Shown here: positions 9,029-17,537 of the stretch, piece by piece
How the letters are laid out: every line of letters starts with the position of its first letter
Position numbering within the stretch: position 1 is the stretch's first letter
From: Nitrospira sp. CR1.1
GTDB taxonomy: Bacteria > Nitrospirota > Nitrospiria > Nitrospirales > Nitrospiraceae
DNA: 64,000 nt
Direction of reading: 5' to 3'
Assembly: GCA_014055465.1 (NCBI GenBank)
Contig: WIAF01000008.1
Coordinates: 124,001 to 188,000 of the forward strand
Notes under the pieces: model-generated
What the model was told of the DNA's origin: nothing
Database searches by the model: none
The model's input: only the letters and a program-made list of their open reading frames with translations
Made by a program: the position numbers and the translations under genes

Positions 9029-9751
9029 TCAGGGTCGGCTCAGGACCGGCGCCCTGACGATTTCTACATCGGCCGGCGCCTTGAAATCAAATAGGTCGTC
9101 TTTTAATCCACTGTTCGGCTTCAACTCTGAGAATTCAAAGGTGGCGATGTTCCCGCTGACCTCGTGCAGCGCGATGGTCTTGAGAAAATAGGTCTTCGGC
9201 TGCACCTCGATCACGATTTTCTGAATCGCCCGCTCCGGTTCGGCACGTCCCTGCTTGGGGGTCAGCGATACTAGGAGAATCCCCCCGGCTCCCCGCTCCT
9301 TATTGGGCATCGGTTCAATATCGAATTCCTCATCCAGCTTGGCCACTCCCTGCAATAATTGCAGCGGCGCCTGGGAAGCCGCCATATAGGTCAGCTTACC
9401 CACCAGCACTTGCTTGTGCTCCGGCACGTACATCTTCACATCGTCCTTGTTGACGTAGATTTCTTCCGTGGCCGGCTCGATATAATCCCACCGCAACCGC
9501 CCGGGCTTCTTAATGTAAAAATGGCCGGTCGAAATCACGGGCGTGGAAAATCCTTCAATCCTCGTCTTTTGCGAGAAGGACGCCTGCAGGTCCTTGGTTT
9601 TCTCGTAGCGGGCTTGAATTTTTTTGACGATATCCTGGACTTCCTGCACCGCCTGAAGGTCAACCGCCGGCTCATCCGGCTTCACAAGTTGAGCCGCAGC
9701 CGGCACGGCATTCACCACGAGCACCGCAACGAGCAAGAATCTTCGCATCAT
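9029..9751 (-). CDS. lolA: Outer-membrane lipoprotein carrier protein LolA
   Basis: A 240-residue protein with a clear signal peptide (residues 1-21, cleavage after AAA). The mature part shows the LolA pattern: a helical start, LQASFSQ, STPVISTGHFYIKKPGRLRW, a conserved YIEP stretch and a hydrophobic beta-sheet cavity. LolA ferries lipoproteins through the periplasm from the LolCDE complex to the outer membrane. The start codon overlaps the ftsK stop as ATGA (9748-9751), so the two genes are translationally coupled. At 240 residues it is somewhat longer than E. coli LolA; the extra length includes a linker after the signal peptide (about 22-35). LolB and LolCDE are not in the window. Several lipoproteins elsewhere in the window would be its clients. 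Confidence 0.88.
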   Translation of the reverse strand: MMRRFLLVAVLVVNAVPAAAQLVKPDEPAVDLQAVQEVQDIVKKIQARYEKTKDLQASFSQKTRIEGFSTPVISTGHFYIKKPGRLRWDYIEPATEEIYVNKDDVKMYVPEHKQVLVGKLTYMAASQAPLQLLQGVAKLDEEFDIEPMPNKERGAGGILLVSLTPKQGRAEPERAIQKIVIEVQPKTYFLKTIALHEVSGNIATFEFSELKPNSGLKDDLFDFKAPADVEIVRAPVLSRP

Positions 9752-12189
9752 GCCTCATCTCCGCCGACCGGGCCTCGACGCCCCAGAACCTCGCGACGCC
9801 CATCCCGTCCGGCCGCTCCCACAACGCCGTCCGCCTCCATCTGTTCGATCATGCGGGCCGCCCGAGGATACCCCACGCGCAAGCGCCGCTGGATCAACGA
9901 GGCGGAGGCCTGCCCCGTCGAGAGGACCAGGTCCTTGGCCTGTTCATACACTTCGTCTTTCGCCTGCTCCTCCTCCGCCTCTTCGATTTTAAGCGACTGC
10001 AGTTCGCGGCAATACGAGGGCAAGGCCTGCTTCTTGACAAATTCGACCACCCGCCGCACGTCGTCATCAGACACAAAAGAACCGTGAATACGCATCAACT
10101 TTCCGGTCCCCGACGCGAGGTACAACATGTCTCCACGGCCGAGCAGCGCCTCCGCACCGTTCGCGTCAAGAATCGTGCGCGAGTCGGTTTTGGATGACAC
10201 TTGAAACGCGATCCGCGCCGGAAAGTTGGCCTTGATGAGGCCGGTCAACACATCGACCGACGGCCGTTGGGTCGCGAGCACGAGGTGAATCCCTGAGGCG
10301 CGCGCCATCTGGGCGAGACGGGCAATCTTATCTTCCACGTCCTTCGGAGCCACCATCATGAGATCTGCCAATTCGTCGATCATCACCATGATATAGGGCA
10401 GCGGTTCCGGCGGAGTCGGTGCGACAGAATCCCTCGGGCCATTCTCCCCGGCGGGTTCCGCGTTCTCTCCCTTCGAGAGCCGTTCCTCCTCGGAGAGAAA
10501 CGTCAATTCCACCTGTTCAGCCTTGCCGGAATGCCAGACATCGGACACCGCCCCCTGCACCTCGGAGATTCGTCTATTGTAGGCATCGATGCTGCGCACC
10601 CCGGCTTCGGCCAACAGCTTATACCGCCGTTCCATTTCCTGGACGACCCATCCCAGCCCGCGCGCCGCGGACTTGGGGTCTGTAATCACGGGGCGAAGCA
10701 GGTGCGGAATCCCGTCATAACTTTGAAACTCCAGCATCTTGGGATCGATAAGGAGCAACTTCACTTCATCCGGCCGCGCGCTGAACAGAATGCTCAACAA
10801 CATCGTGTTCAATCCCACGCTTTTTCCGGCTCCGGTGGCGCCGGCCACTAGCAGGTGGGGCATCGTCTGCAGATCGGCGCAGACCGCCCCTCCGAAAATA
10901 TCTTTCCCCAGTGCCAGACTCAGTTTGGACCGCGACCTGGCGAAGGCGTCGCTGGTCACGACTTCCTTCATGGACACCATTTCCCGGTGTGGGTTCGGCA
11001 CTTCAATGCCCACGACAGATTTTCCCGGCAACGGAGCCACGATGCGCAAACTGATGGCCTTGAGCGCCAGTGCCAGGTCATCGGCCAGGTTCACGATGCG
11101 CGCGACCTTGGTGCCGGGCGCCGGTTCGAATTCATACATGGTGACGACCGGCCCTGGGCGCACTTCGGTGACGCGCCCCTCGATCGCAAAACTTTTCAAA
11201 GCCTTGGTCAGGATTTCAGATTGCAGTTTCAGCTCGTCGTCGCTGAGACGGGCGATAGGACCGGAGGGATCACTGAGTAATTCTTGCGGGTCCGGCAAGA
11301 CATAGCCATCTGAGACGGACGGGCTCGTCGCCACCGCTGCAGCCGGTTCGTCATCGGGCGTAGCGCGCTTTTCCACTTTCATCGGCGGCTGAATTTTTGG
11401 GGGAATCATGGGAACCGCAATCTGCTCAACCGCCTCGGCCACCACCTGCACCTCGCGATCGAGCCCCGGCTCTTCCATCTCGCGTACCGGCCTTGCCACC
11501 TTCACACGAGACCGCTTCGGTTGAGTCGCCGGCTCTTCCTGCTTCACCCGCCACTCCGGCATGAGTCCGGCCATGCGCTCGCGGACGGTGCCCCACCAGT
11601 CAGGAACCCGTTGTAGCAACGCCGTCAACGACAGGGGCACCGTAAACAGCAGGGCCACGATCAGCCCGGCGAGAACGACAATATGCGCACCGGTTGTAGC
11701 GAAATACCTGCGCGCTCCGTCGGCCAACACCTGGCCGATGATGCCGCCGGCCAAGCCTCGATTCACCCATCCGCTGGAAATCGTCGGGACAGCCGTCACT
11801 TCCAGATGCAAGAGCGCGCTCAAAAACACCATGGCGGCCAGTCCGCTGCCGGCATTTCTGAGTCGCATGGTGAGCGGAATGGGTGTGAAACAGCGGGCCC
11901 CGAGGAGCCCGAGCAGAATGGGAAAGAGATAGGCGGCCCCACCGACCATGAAAAAACATGCGGCCGCCGACAGCGCTCCGACCGACCCGATCATGTTTTT
12001 GGGCTGATTGCCGGCAGCTCCGGATGCCGCGATCGATTTGGCGTCGCCGGGAACAAACGACACCAGACTGAGCAGGATCAGGAGACCGACTGCGATCAGG
12101 AGAACCCCGATCACTTCGCGCTTCACATGAGAGGAACGGGAAGGGGCTGAGCGGGCGTCACCGCGCTTTGCCGTGGTGGATACACCCAT
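9748..12189 (-). CDS. ftsK: DNA translocase FtsK
   Basis: An 813-residue septal DNA pump. Four membrane segments lie at about residues 25-45, 69-96, 116-136 and 166-189, followed by a charged, proline-rich linker (about 215-300), the alpha and beta motor domains with Walker A GATGAGKS (450-457) and Walker B MVMIDELADL, and a C-terminal winged-helix gamma domain (RRLRVGYPRAARMI) that reads KOPS-type polarity sequences. It moves chromosome dimers at the division septum and activates XerCD. The linker before Walker B carries an unusual Glu/Pro-rich insertion of about 40 residues. The ATG at 12189 is chosen; the frame is open to a TTG at 12237. Its TGA overlaps the lolA start by four bases. Confidence 0.97.
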   Translation of the reverse strand: MGVSTTAKRGDARSAPSRSSHVKREVIGVLLIAVGLLILLSLVSFVPGDAKSIAASGAAGNQPKNMIGSVGALSAAACFFMVGGAAYLFPILLGLLGARCFTPIPLTMRLRNAGSGLAAMVFLSALLHLEVTAVPTISSGWVNRGLAGGIIGQVLADGARRYFATTGAHIVVLAGLIVALLFTVPLSLTALLQRVPDWWGTVRERMAGLMPEWRVKQEEPATQPKRSRVKVARPVREMEEPGLDREVQVVAEAVEQIAVPMIPPKIQPPMKVEKRATPDDEPAAAVATSPSVSDGYVLPDPQELLSDPSGPIARLSDDELKLQSEILTKALKSFAIEGRVTEVRPGPVVTMYEFEPAPGTKVARIVNLADDLALALKAISLRIVAPLPGKSVVGIEVPNPHREMVSMKEVVTSDAFARSRSKLSLALGKDIFGGAVCADLQTMPHLLVAGATGAGKSVGLNTMLLSILFSARPDEVKLLLIDPKMLEFQSYDGIPHLLRPVITDPKSAARGLGWVVQEMERRYKLLAEAGVRSIDAYNRRISEVQGAVSDVWHSGKAEQVELTFLSEEERLSKGENAEPAGENGPRDSVAPTPPEPLPYIMVMIDELADLMMVAPKDVEDKIARLAQMARASGIHLVLATQRPSVDVLTGLIKANFPARIAFQVSSKTDSRTILDANGAEALLGRGDMLYLASGTGKLMRIHGSFVSDDDVRRVVEFVKKQALPSYCRELQSLKIEEAEEEQAKDEVYEQAKDLVLSTGQASASLIQRRLRVGYPRAARMIEQMEADGVVGAAGRDGRREVLGRRGPVGGDEA

Positions 12190-12286
12190 GCGGCGGATCG
12201 TAGCACAGGGAAAACGCCTTTTCAAACAAAGGGGCAATGTTGCGCAGGCCGATCAGCCGCTGCCCATGCGCGTAGGAATTGCGTGA

Positions 12287-13093
12287 TCAAGCCGATTCGC
12301 CATCGCCGACCGCAGAGGCGAGGGCGCGATAGTCATCGAGGGTCAGCGTCTCTGCCCGAGACTGCACCGGAACACCGATAGCCTGCATCGCGCGGGAAAT
12401 CCGCCCGGACGGATATCCCTCATCACGCAACGAATTCACCAACGTCTTCCGCCGATGGGCAAAGGCCGCCCGCACCAGACGCCGGAACCGCTCATAATGA
12501 ACCGGATCGATGCCATCCCGGGGCTTGAGTTTAAGATGCACGACCGCCGACCCGACGGTCGGACGAGGGCGGAAACAATTGGCAGAAACACGAAAAGCGA
12601 CCTCCACCTCTGCCGCTTCCTGCGTCAAAACCGACAGCACTCCATAGTCCTCGCTGTTCGGTTTGGCGGCCAATCTGAGGGCCACCTCGGTTTGCAGCAT
12701 CAGCACTAGACGGTCGAAGTGGGCACGGGCATCCAGTAATGCGAACAGAATCGGCGTGGAGACGTAATACGGCAGGTTCGACACCACCACCGTCCGCGGC
12801 GGCAGGCTGTCGAAGGGGAACTCCAAGGCATCCCCGATTCGAAGGTCGAGGTTGCGGCAATGACCGAGCGTCTCCTGAAGTTGAGGCCGCAGCTGCGGAT
12901 CGATCTCGACCGCAATGACACGCCCGGCCTCAGCACACAACCCGGCCGTCAACGCGCCCCGGCCCGGCCCGATTTCCAAGACCGTGTCATCCGGACGAAG
13001 CGCCGCCAGGGACACGATTTTGCGGATAATGTTCGGGTCGATGAGAAAATTCTGACCAAGCCGTTTCAGGGCTGGGGGAAAGGGCGCAGCCAT
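12287..13093 (-). CDS. rsmA: 16S rRNA (A1518/A1519) dimethyltransferase RsmA (KsgA)
   Basis: A 268-residue SAM-dependent methyltransferase of the KsgA/Dim1 family, which dimethylates two adjacent adenines in the last helix of 16S rRNA during late 30S assembly. Visible motifs are LGQNFL at the N-terminus, the SAM-binding motif I LEIGPGRGALT (about 40-50), the acidic VEID that binds the ribose, and the catalytic NLPYYVSTP (NLPY, about 106-109). The C-terminal helical domain has the usual AFAHRRKTL. The length is typical. It lies 15 bases downstream of a small unknown gene and close to pdxA, the neighbourhood seen in many Gram-negative bacteria. Confidence 0.97.
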   Translation of the reverse strand: MAAPFPPALKRLGQNFLIDPNIIRKIVSLAALRPDDTVLEIGPGRGALTAGLCAEAGRVIAVEIDPQLRPQLQETLGHCRNLDLRIGDALEFPFDSLPPRTVVVSNLPYYVSTPILFALLDARAHFDRLVLMLQTEVALRLAAKPNSEDYGVLSVLTQEAAEVEVAFRVSANCFRPRPTVGSAVVHLKLKPRDGIDPVHYERFRRLVRAAFAHRRKTLVNSLRDEGYPSGRISRAMQAIGVPVQSRAETLTLDDYRALASAVGDGESA

Positions 13094-13108
13094 GGTTCAC
13101 GCGGCTTT

Positions 13109-13435
13109 CTATCCGGCGGTGCGAGGAGCCGTCGTCCGCAGGCGTTTCGCGAGCGTGACAAGATACGACCGATAACATTCCACTTCGTCGCTGAACTCCT
13201 CGATCAAATCGTTGGTGAACGCCATGCCCGGAGTTGTTCGCGTCAGGCCGTCCGCCTCGGCCGGCCCGGCATGTTGCTGCAGCAGGGCCACCGTACGAAT
13301 TTTCCATTGTCCCACACGTTCCGTGCCCAGGGTGGTGTTAAAGTCCTGAATGGTCCTGGTCGCGATCGCGTCCAACTCCTTCACCTGTTGATCGATGATG
13401 GCTGCCGCGGAAGATCCTGCATTTGATATGGACAT
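13109..13435 (-). CDS. Small hypothetical protein between pdxA and rsmA
   Basis: A 108-residue, mostly helical, soluble protein that I do not recognise. It has no signal peptide, membrane segment or cysteine pair, and is rich in Thr, Ala and Glu. It lies 12 bases from pdxA and 15 bases from rsmA on the same strand, so it is almost certainly transcribed with them. The tight spacing and the lack of another plausible frame support a real gene. No function can be proposed beyond a possible link with its operon partners. Confidence 0.7.
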   Translation of the reverse strand: MSISNAGSSAAAIIDQQVKELDAIATRTIQDFNTTLGTERVGQWKIRTVALLQQHAGPAEADGLTRTTPGMAFTNDLIEEFSDEVECYRSYLVTLAKRLRTTAPRTAG

Positions 13436-13447
13436 GTCTCCTCTTTC

Positions 13448-14491
13448 CTATCGGGACGGTTGGTGAACGGGAGACCAGGATTGTGCCAGACGGGCCGCGA
13501 CCTTCACCGCCTCCAACAAACTCCCGTGCTCAGCGACCCCTTTGCCGGCAATATCGTAGGCGGTTCCATGATCGACCGAGGTTCGAATGATCGGCAACCC
13601 TACCGTCAGATTCACGCAGGCGCCGAACGCGACGAGCTTGAGGGGAATCAATCCTTGATCATGATACATCGCCACCACCCCATCGTAGTCGCCGCGCGCG
13701 GCCTTTCCAAACAGGGTATCGGCAGGCAACGGATCGCTCGCCTTGATGCCGGCAGCCCTGGCTAACTTGACGGCCGGAGCGATGCTGGTCGTCTCTTCGT
13801 TCCCGAACAGACCATGCTCCCCGGCATGAGGATTCAACGCCGCCACGCCGATCCTCGGGCGCGCAATGCCAAAATACTTCGTCAACCCGAGATGCGCCAA
13901 ACGAATGGCCTTGCTGATCCGCTCCTTGGTCAGCAGTGGAGACAAGGCGTTGATCGCGACATGAGTGGTGGTAAACATAATTTTCAGCGGCCCGCCGACA
14001 ATCATCATACCGAACTCTTTGGTCCCGGTGAGATCCGCCAACAGTTCGGTGTGCCCCGGGTAGTGAAACCCGGCCATATTCATCGCTTCTTTATTGATGG
14101 GAGCCGTGACGATTCCGCCTACGCTCCCCGCCTGCGCCAACTCGACCGCTTCTTTGATGAATGCGATGGAAGCCGCACCGGTCACTTCCGACGCCACGCC
14201 CATGCGAAATTTCGGCAGCGGACGTTCCAACGGATCAGCCACAGCGACCTGTCCGGACTTCAATCGCGAGCCGCCGCCCGGATCAAACGCCACTACGTCC
14301 AAGGGCAAATCCAGCCACTTGACCGTTCGTTCCATGACCGGACGGGAGCCGATGACCACCGGCCGACAAAGCCGCGTCAGCGCCTTGTCGGCCAGCGCCT
14401 TGGCAATGACCTCAGGCCCGATCCCGGCCGGATCTCCCATGGTGAGACCCAAGAGAGGACGGACCGACCGTTGTGAGAGCTTACGAGCCAT
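13448..14491 (-). CDS. pdxA: 4-hydroxythreonine-4-phosphate dehydrogenase PdxA
   Basis: A 347-residue enzyme that oxidises 4-phosphohydroxy-L-threonine with NAD(P)+ in the DXP-dependent route to pyridoxal phosphate. Family motifs are GLTMGDPAGIGPEV near residue 20, the metal-ligand histidines in YPGHTEL, TTTHVAI and MYHDQGLIPLK, and the C-terminal TSVDHGTAYDIAGKG. The ATG at 14491 is used; ATG 14497 and TTG 14518 are in frame. The gene overlaps the end of the antiporter gene by about 10 bases, which suggests coupled translation. PLP made by this pathway is the cofactor of DapL, LysA and ArgD encoded elsewhere in the window. Confidence 0.95.
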   Translation of the reverse strand: MARKLSQRSVRPLLGLTMGDPAGIGPEVIAKALADKALTRLCRPVVIGSRPVMERTVKWLDLPLDVVAFDPGGGSRLKSGQVAVADPLERPLPKFRMGVASEVTGAASIAFIKEAVELAQAGSVGGIVTAPINKEAMNMAGFHYPGHTELLADLTGTKEFGMMIVGGPLKIMFTTTHVAINALSPLLTKERISKAIRLAHLGLTKYFGIARPRIGVAALNPHAGEHGLFGNEETTSIAPAVKLARAAGIKASDPLPADTLFGKAARGDYDGVVAMYHDQGLIPLKLVAFGACVNLTVGLPIIRTSVDHGTAYDIAGKGVAEHGSLLEAVKVAARLAQSWSPVHQPSR

Positions 14492-15494
14492 GGGCATACA
14501 AGAATAATGTGTAGCCAAGGTACAGGAGCGCGCTGCCGCTGAGCAACCAGGGGCGCCAATGCCCGGACCAGACTGCCTGCAACAGGCTCAGACCCATGGC
14601 AATGACGGCGAGGACCATCGTCGCCAGCGCCGTGGTCCCCAGGGTCCATTCGGTTCCGAGCAATCCGACAGAGACGGGGATTGAACCCTGGAACACCATC
14701 GCACCGGTCACATTTCCGACCGCCAGCCGATCCTTTTTCCGGTACAACCACAAAAAACTATTAGACATCTCGGGTAACTCCGTGGCCAGCGGGGCGATCA
14801 ACAACGCAAGGATAAGCGGCGAGACCTGCAGTTCGGCGGAAATGGAATTTGCCGCCGTGACAAACAGGTGGGCTCCGCCGACCAACCCCAGCAACCCGAC
14901 GATCCCTTGCGCTCCAATGACCAGATATGAGGGTTTGGCGGAGCGGCGGGAGAAAAGCAGCGGTTCCAGGTCACCACCCTCCTCGCCTTCTTCGTCTTCC
15001 GCCGAAAACTTGAGTTTCATGTAATACACGTACATGGCCAGTAGCACAACCGCCACAGCGACATGGAAGACCTTCGAAGGGATCATGGCGCAGGTGAGCG
15101 CCAGCACATAACTGACGAGAAAAAAGCTGATATCGACCCGGACCTCGCCATAATTGAGCTTGAAGGTCGCCGTCCGCTTCCCCAGCTTTGCGTAGAGCAC
15201 CAGCAGCAGCGCCAGGATCGGCAGCACCAACGTGCTGAGCATAAACGGCGCCCCGAGAATGGCCCCCAGACCGACTTCCATCTGCTCGCGCCCCGCCCCG
15301 AAAAAGATGGCGATGATCGGAATCGAGGTTTCAGGGAGCGTCGTCCCGACGGCAGCGAACACACTCCCGACCGCGCCTTCCGAAATATTCAGGCGTTTTC
15401 CGAGCCACTCAATGCCGTTCGTAAAGAGATGGCACCCGGCGAGGGTGATGACGACGGAGGCGACAAACAGTCCCACGTAGAGCAGAACTGTCAC
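14481..15494 (-). CDS. CaCA-superfamily sodium/calcium (cation/H+) antiporter
   Basis: A 337-residue polytopic membrane protein with about ten membrane segments in two inverted halves. Each half carries an alpha-repeat ion-binding motif: GTTLPETSIP in the first (about residue 50) and APLATELPEMSNS in the second (about 240). The acidic residue in each (Glu in LPE) is the expected cation ligand. An acidic cytoplasmic loop (EDEEGEEGGD, about 165) separates the halves, as in NCX/YrbG proteins. It should exchange Ca2+ or a related cation for Na+ or H+ at the inner membrane. It lies between larC and pdxA, co-directional, and overlaps the start of pdxA. The family is secure, the ion is not. Confidence 0.85.
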   Translation of the reverse strand: MTVLLYVGLFVASVVITLAGCHLFTNGIEWLGKRLNISEGAVGSVFAAVGTTLPETSIPIIAIFFGAGREQMEVGLGAILGAPFMLSTLVLPILALLLVLYAKLGKRTATFKLNYGEVRVDISFFLVSYVLALTCAMIPSKVFHVAVAVVLLAMYVYYMKLKFSAEDEEGEEGGDLEPLLFSRRSAKPSYLVIGAQGIVGLLGLVGGAHLFVTAANSISAELQVSPLILALLIAPLATELPEMSNSFLWLYRKKDRLAVGNVTGAMVFQGSIPVSVGLLGTEWTLGTTALATMVLAVIAMGLSLLQAVWSGHWRPWLLSGSALLYLGYTLFLYAHGS

Positions 15495-15552
15495 CGGCGG
15501 CCCCGCAGGTCAATGGGAGAGGGGGAGAAGGGAACAGACACGATCTCGTCAA

Positions 15553-16779
15553 TCACGTGCGCCCCTTTCTTGTGTGGCTTGCGCCGCGGGTCTGCCGATA
15601 CACCAGCATGGCCTCGTCTAGCACGTCCTTGACAGGACGACCACTCTGTTCGGCCACGCGTTTACAATCTTCATATTCCGGAGCGGCTTTGCTCTGCCCC
15701 GGCCGCGTCTCTGCGAGTTTGATGCGCACATCAGTCCCGTTGACCCGCACGGAAGCAAACCGGCGCGGCAACACACGCCGCTGCACCTCGCGAGTCCGGA
15801 CGCCGAGCGCCGTCGTTTCGGCAAAAAGCACCGCCAGGACCGCCTCTGCCTGTTCCCGAGGCACGAGGACGGACAGGACATTTCCCGGCCGGCCCTTCTT
15901 CATGATGACCGGCGCCAGCGTCGCGTCGAGAGCCCCGGCGGCAAACACCCGGTCGAACACCGTGTCGTACACTTGCGGATTCACATCGTCGAGATTCGTT
16001 TCCAGCTCAACGATCGTGTCCACCGCCCCGCTCAGAGCCGGCTCTTCGCCGATGAACACGCGCAACACATTCGCCCACTGCGCCGGATCGGCAGTCCCCG
16101 CGCCATATCCCACTTGACGCACCTGCATGGAGGGCAGGCCGCCGAATGCTGTCGTCACGGTTCTGAGCAGGGCCATCCCGGTCGGCGTCGTCAGCTCCCG
16201 CTCAGGACCTTTGGCGTAAATCGGCACTCCGACCGCTAACGCGGCTACGGCAGGTCCCGGCACAGGCAACGCGCCGTGAGCCGACTGAAGCATGCCGGAC
16301 CCGACATTGACGGCGGAGGCCGTCACACGCTGAATGTCGAGCAGGTGCAGGCCGAGGATCCCGCCGACCACATCCACAAACGAATCGATCACGCCCACTT
16401 CATGGAAATGCACATGCGCCGGCTCGACTCCGTGGGCCTTTCCCTCAGCGTCTGCCAGGACGTCGAATACGGCCTGACTCCGTTCTTTCACCACTGGCGG
16501 CAGGCCGCTTTTCCGGAGAATGCTGGCGATTTTCGCCAGGGTCAACGGGGCGCGAAAACCTTTATCAATCAGCACATCGACCTTGGTCGCCGTGAGGGCT
16601 CCGCGCTCGACCCGCTTGCGCGCGAGCCGATACCCCTCGATCTTCAGCGAAGCCAGTCCGCGCACGAGATCCTTGAACGGCAACCCCGCATCGACCAACG
16701 CGCCCAATGTCATGTCGCCGCTGATGCCGGAGAAACAATCGAAATGCAGGTGCCTCGCCACGCCACTCCTACGGTTCAT
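15553..16779 (-). CDS. larC: Nickel-pincer cofactor biosynthesis protein LarC
   Basis: A 408-residue LarC (TIGR00299/DUF111), the CTP-dependent nickel insertase that completes the pyridinium nickel-pincer nucleotide (NPN) cofactor first found in lactate racemase LarA. Visible hallmarks are HLHFDCFSGISGDM at the N-terminus, HFHEVGVIDSFVD in the middle, LTTPTGMALL, and the C-terminal LETNLDDVNP and KKGRPGN. The gene is a single intact frame, unlike Lactobacillus plantarum where larC1 and larC2 are read through a programmed frameshift. The ATG at 16779 is preferred over a TTG at 16791. larB lies about 760 bases upstream on the same strand, with one oppositely oriented gene between. larA and larE are not in the window. 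Confidence 0.93.
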   Translation of the reverse strand: MNRRSGVARHLHFDCFSGISGDMTLGALVDAGLPFKDLVRGLASLKIEGYRLARKRVERGALTATKVDVLIDKGFRAPLTLAKIASILRKSGLPPVVKERSQAVFDVLADAEGKAHGVEPAHVHFHEVGVIDSFVDVVGGILGLHLLDIQRVTASAVNVGSGMLQSAHGALPVPGPAVAALAVGVPIYAKGPERELTTPTGMALLRTVTTAFGGLPSMQVRQVGYGAGTADPAQWANVLRVFIGEEPALSGAVDTIVELETNLDDVNPQVYDTVFDRVFAAGALDATLAPVIMKKGRPGNVLSVLVPREQAEAVLAVLFAETTALGVRTREVQRRVLPRRFASVRVNGTDVRIKLAETRPGQSKAAPEYEDCKRVAEQSGRPVKDVLDEAMLVYRQTRGASHTRKGRT

Positions 16780-16930
16780 GATTCCACGCAAACGAGCGGC
16801 ATCTTACCGGAGCCGCACCCAGACAGCAATCATTCCGCTCGTTCATTGACAGCCCTGCCATGCTGTGTTATCCCCAATCAAGAAACGCATGCCATCGGAC
16901 CACCAGCCACCACCTGCGACACCGACACCC

Positions 16931-17500
16931 ATGATCAATTCAACACCAGCTCCCCGGAACACCGGCAGGCGTGTATCGGCGGGAATGAGATTCGGCCTGC
17001 TGCTCCTGCTCAGCGGCATTTGCCTGCTTGGGGAGCAGAGCGTGATTCTCGCCAAAACCAAAGGGAAGAGCAGCGTCCCGCGCCCTGAGCCGGACTTGAA
17101 AATCCTCTCGCTGCAGGCTGCGCCGATGCCCTATCGGCCGCAGGATGGCCCGTTTCATTTCGTCGCCACCGTGCAATTGCCGAAGGAAGTCGACGAACAC
17201 CTCATGCTGGAAGTGTCCGCACTCGTCACGTCCGCCTCCATGACCTCGCTACGCTTCCTCTCGATTCGACAGCCGGTGAATCAACATGTGCAAACGACTC
17301 CAAGCGCGAATGGAGATACCCCGCAACGGCATGTGCACGTCGACCTGGAGTGGGACGGACTGGATCACAACAAACAGCAGATTCCGGTCGGATCGTATGG
17401 GTATGAAGTTCGAGTCAAGCTGTTGAGTAACGGAGAGAAAGGTCAGCGCACCCAAATGCTCTCATGGCCAAAACGCGGCAAGATTGTGGTGAAGGACTAG
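16931..17500 (+). CDS. Hypothetical secreted/anchored protein between larC and larB
   Basis: A protein of about 189 residues with one hydrophobic stretch (about residues 20-40, LLLLLSGICLLGEQS) that reads as a signal peptide or membrane anchor after a basic, proline-rich start. The mature part is a beta-rich domain of about 140 residues with no motif I recognise; it ends in KRGKIVVKD. It is encoded opposite to the flanking lar genes. The start is uncertain: ATG 16931 is used, while GTG 16865, ATG 16889 and ATG 16985 are in frame. The orientation makes a role in NPN synthesis unlikely. Confidence 0.65.
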   Translation: MINSTPAPRNTGRRVSAGMRFGLLLLLSGICLLGEQSVILAKTKGKSSVPRPEPDLKILSLQAAPMPYRPQDGPFHFVATVQLPKEVDEHLMLEVSALVTSASMTSLRFLSIRQPVNQHVQTTPSANGDTPQRHVHVDLEWDGLDHNKQQIPVGSYGYEVRVKLLSNGEKGQRTQMLSWPKRGKIVVKD

Positions 17501-17537
17501 CCGAGTGCCTTTCCTGCGATACGAGCGCATTTCGTGA

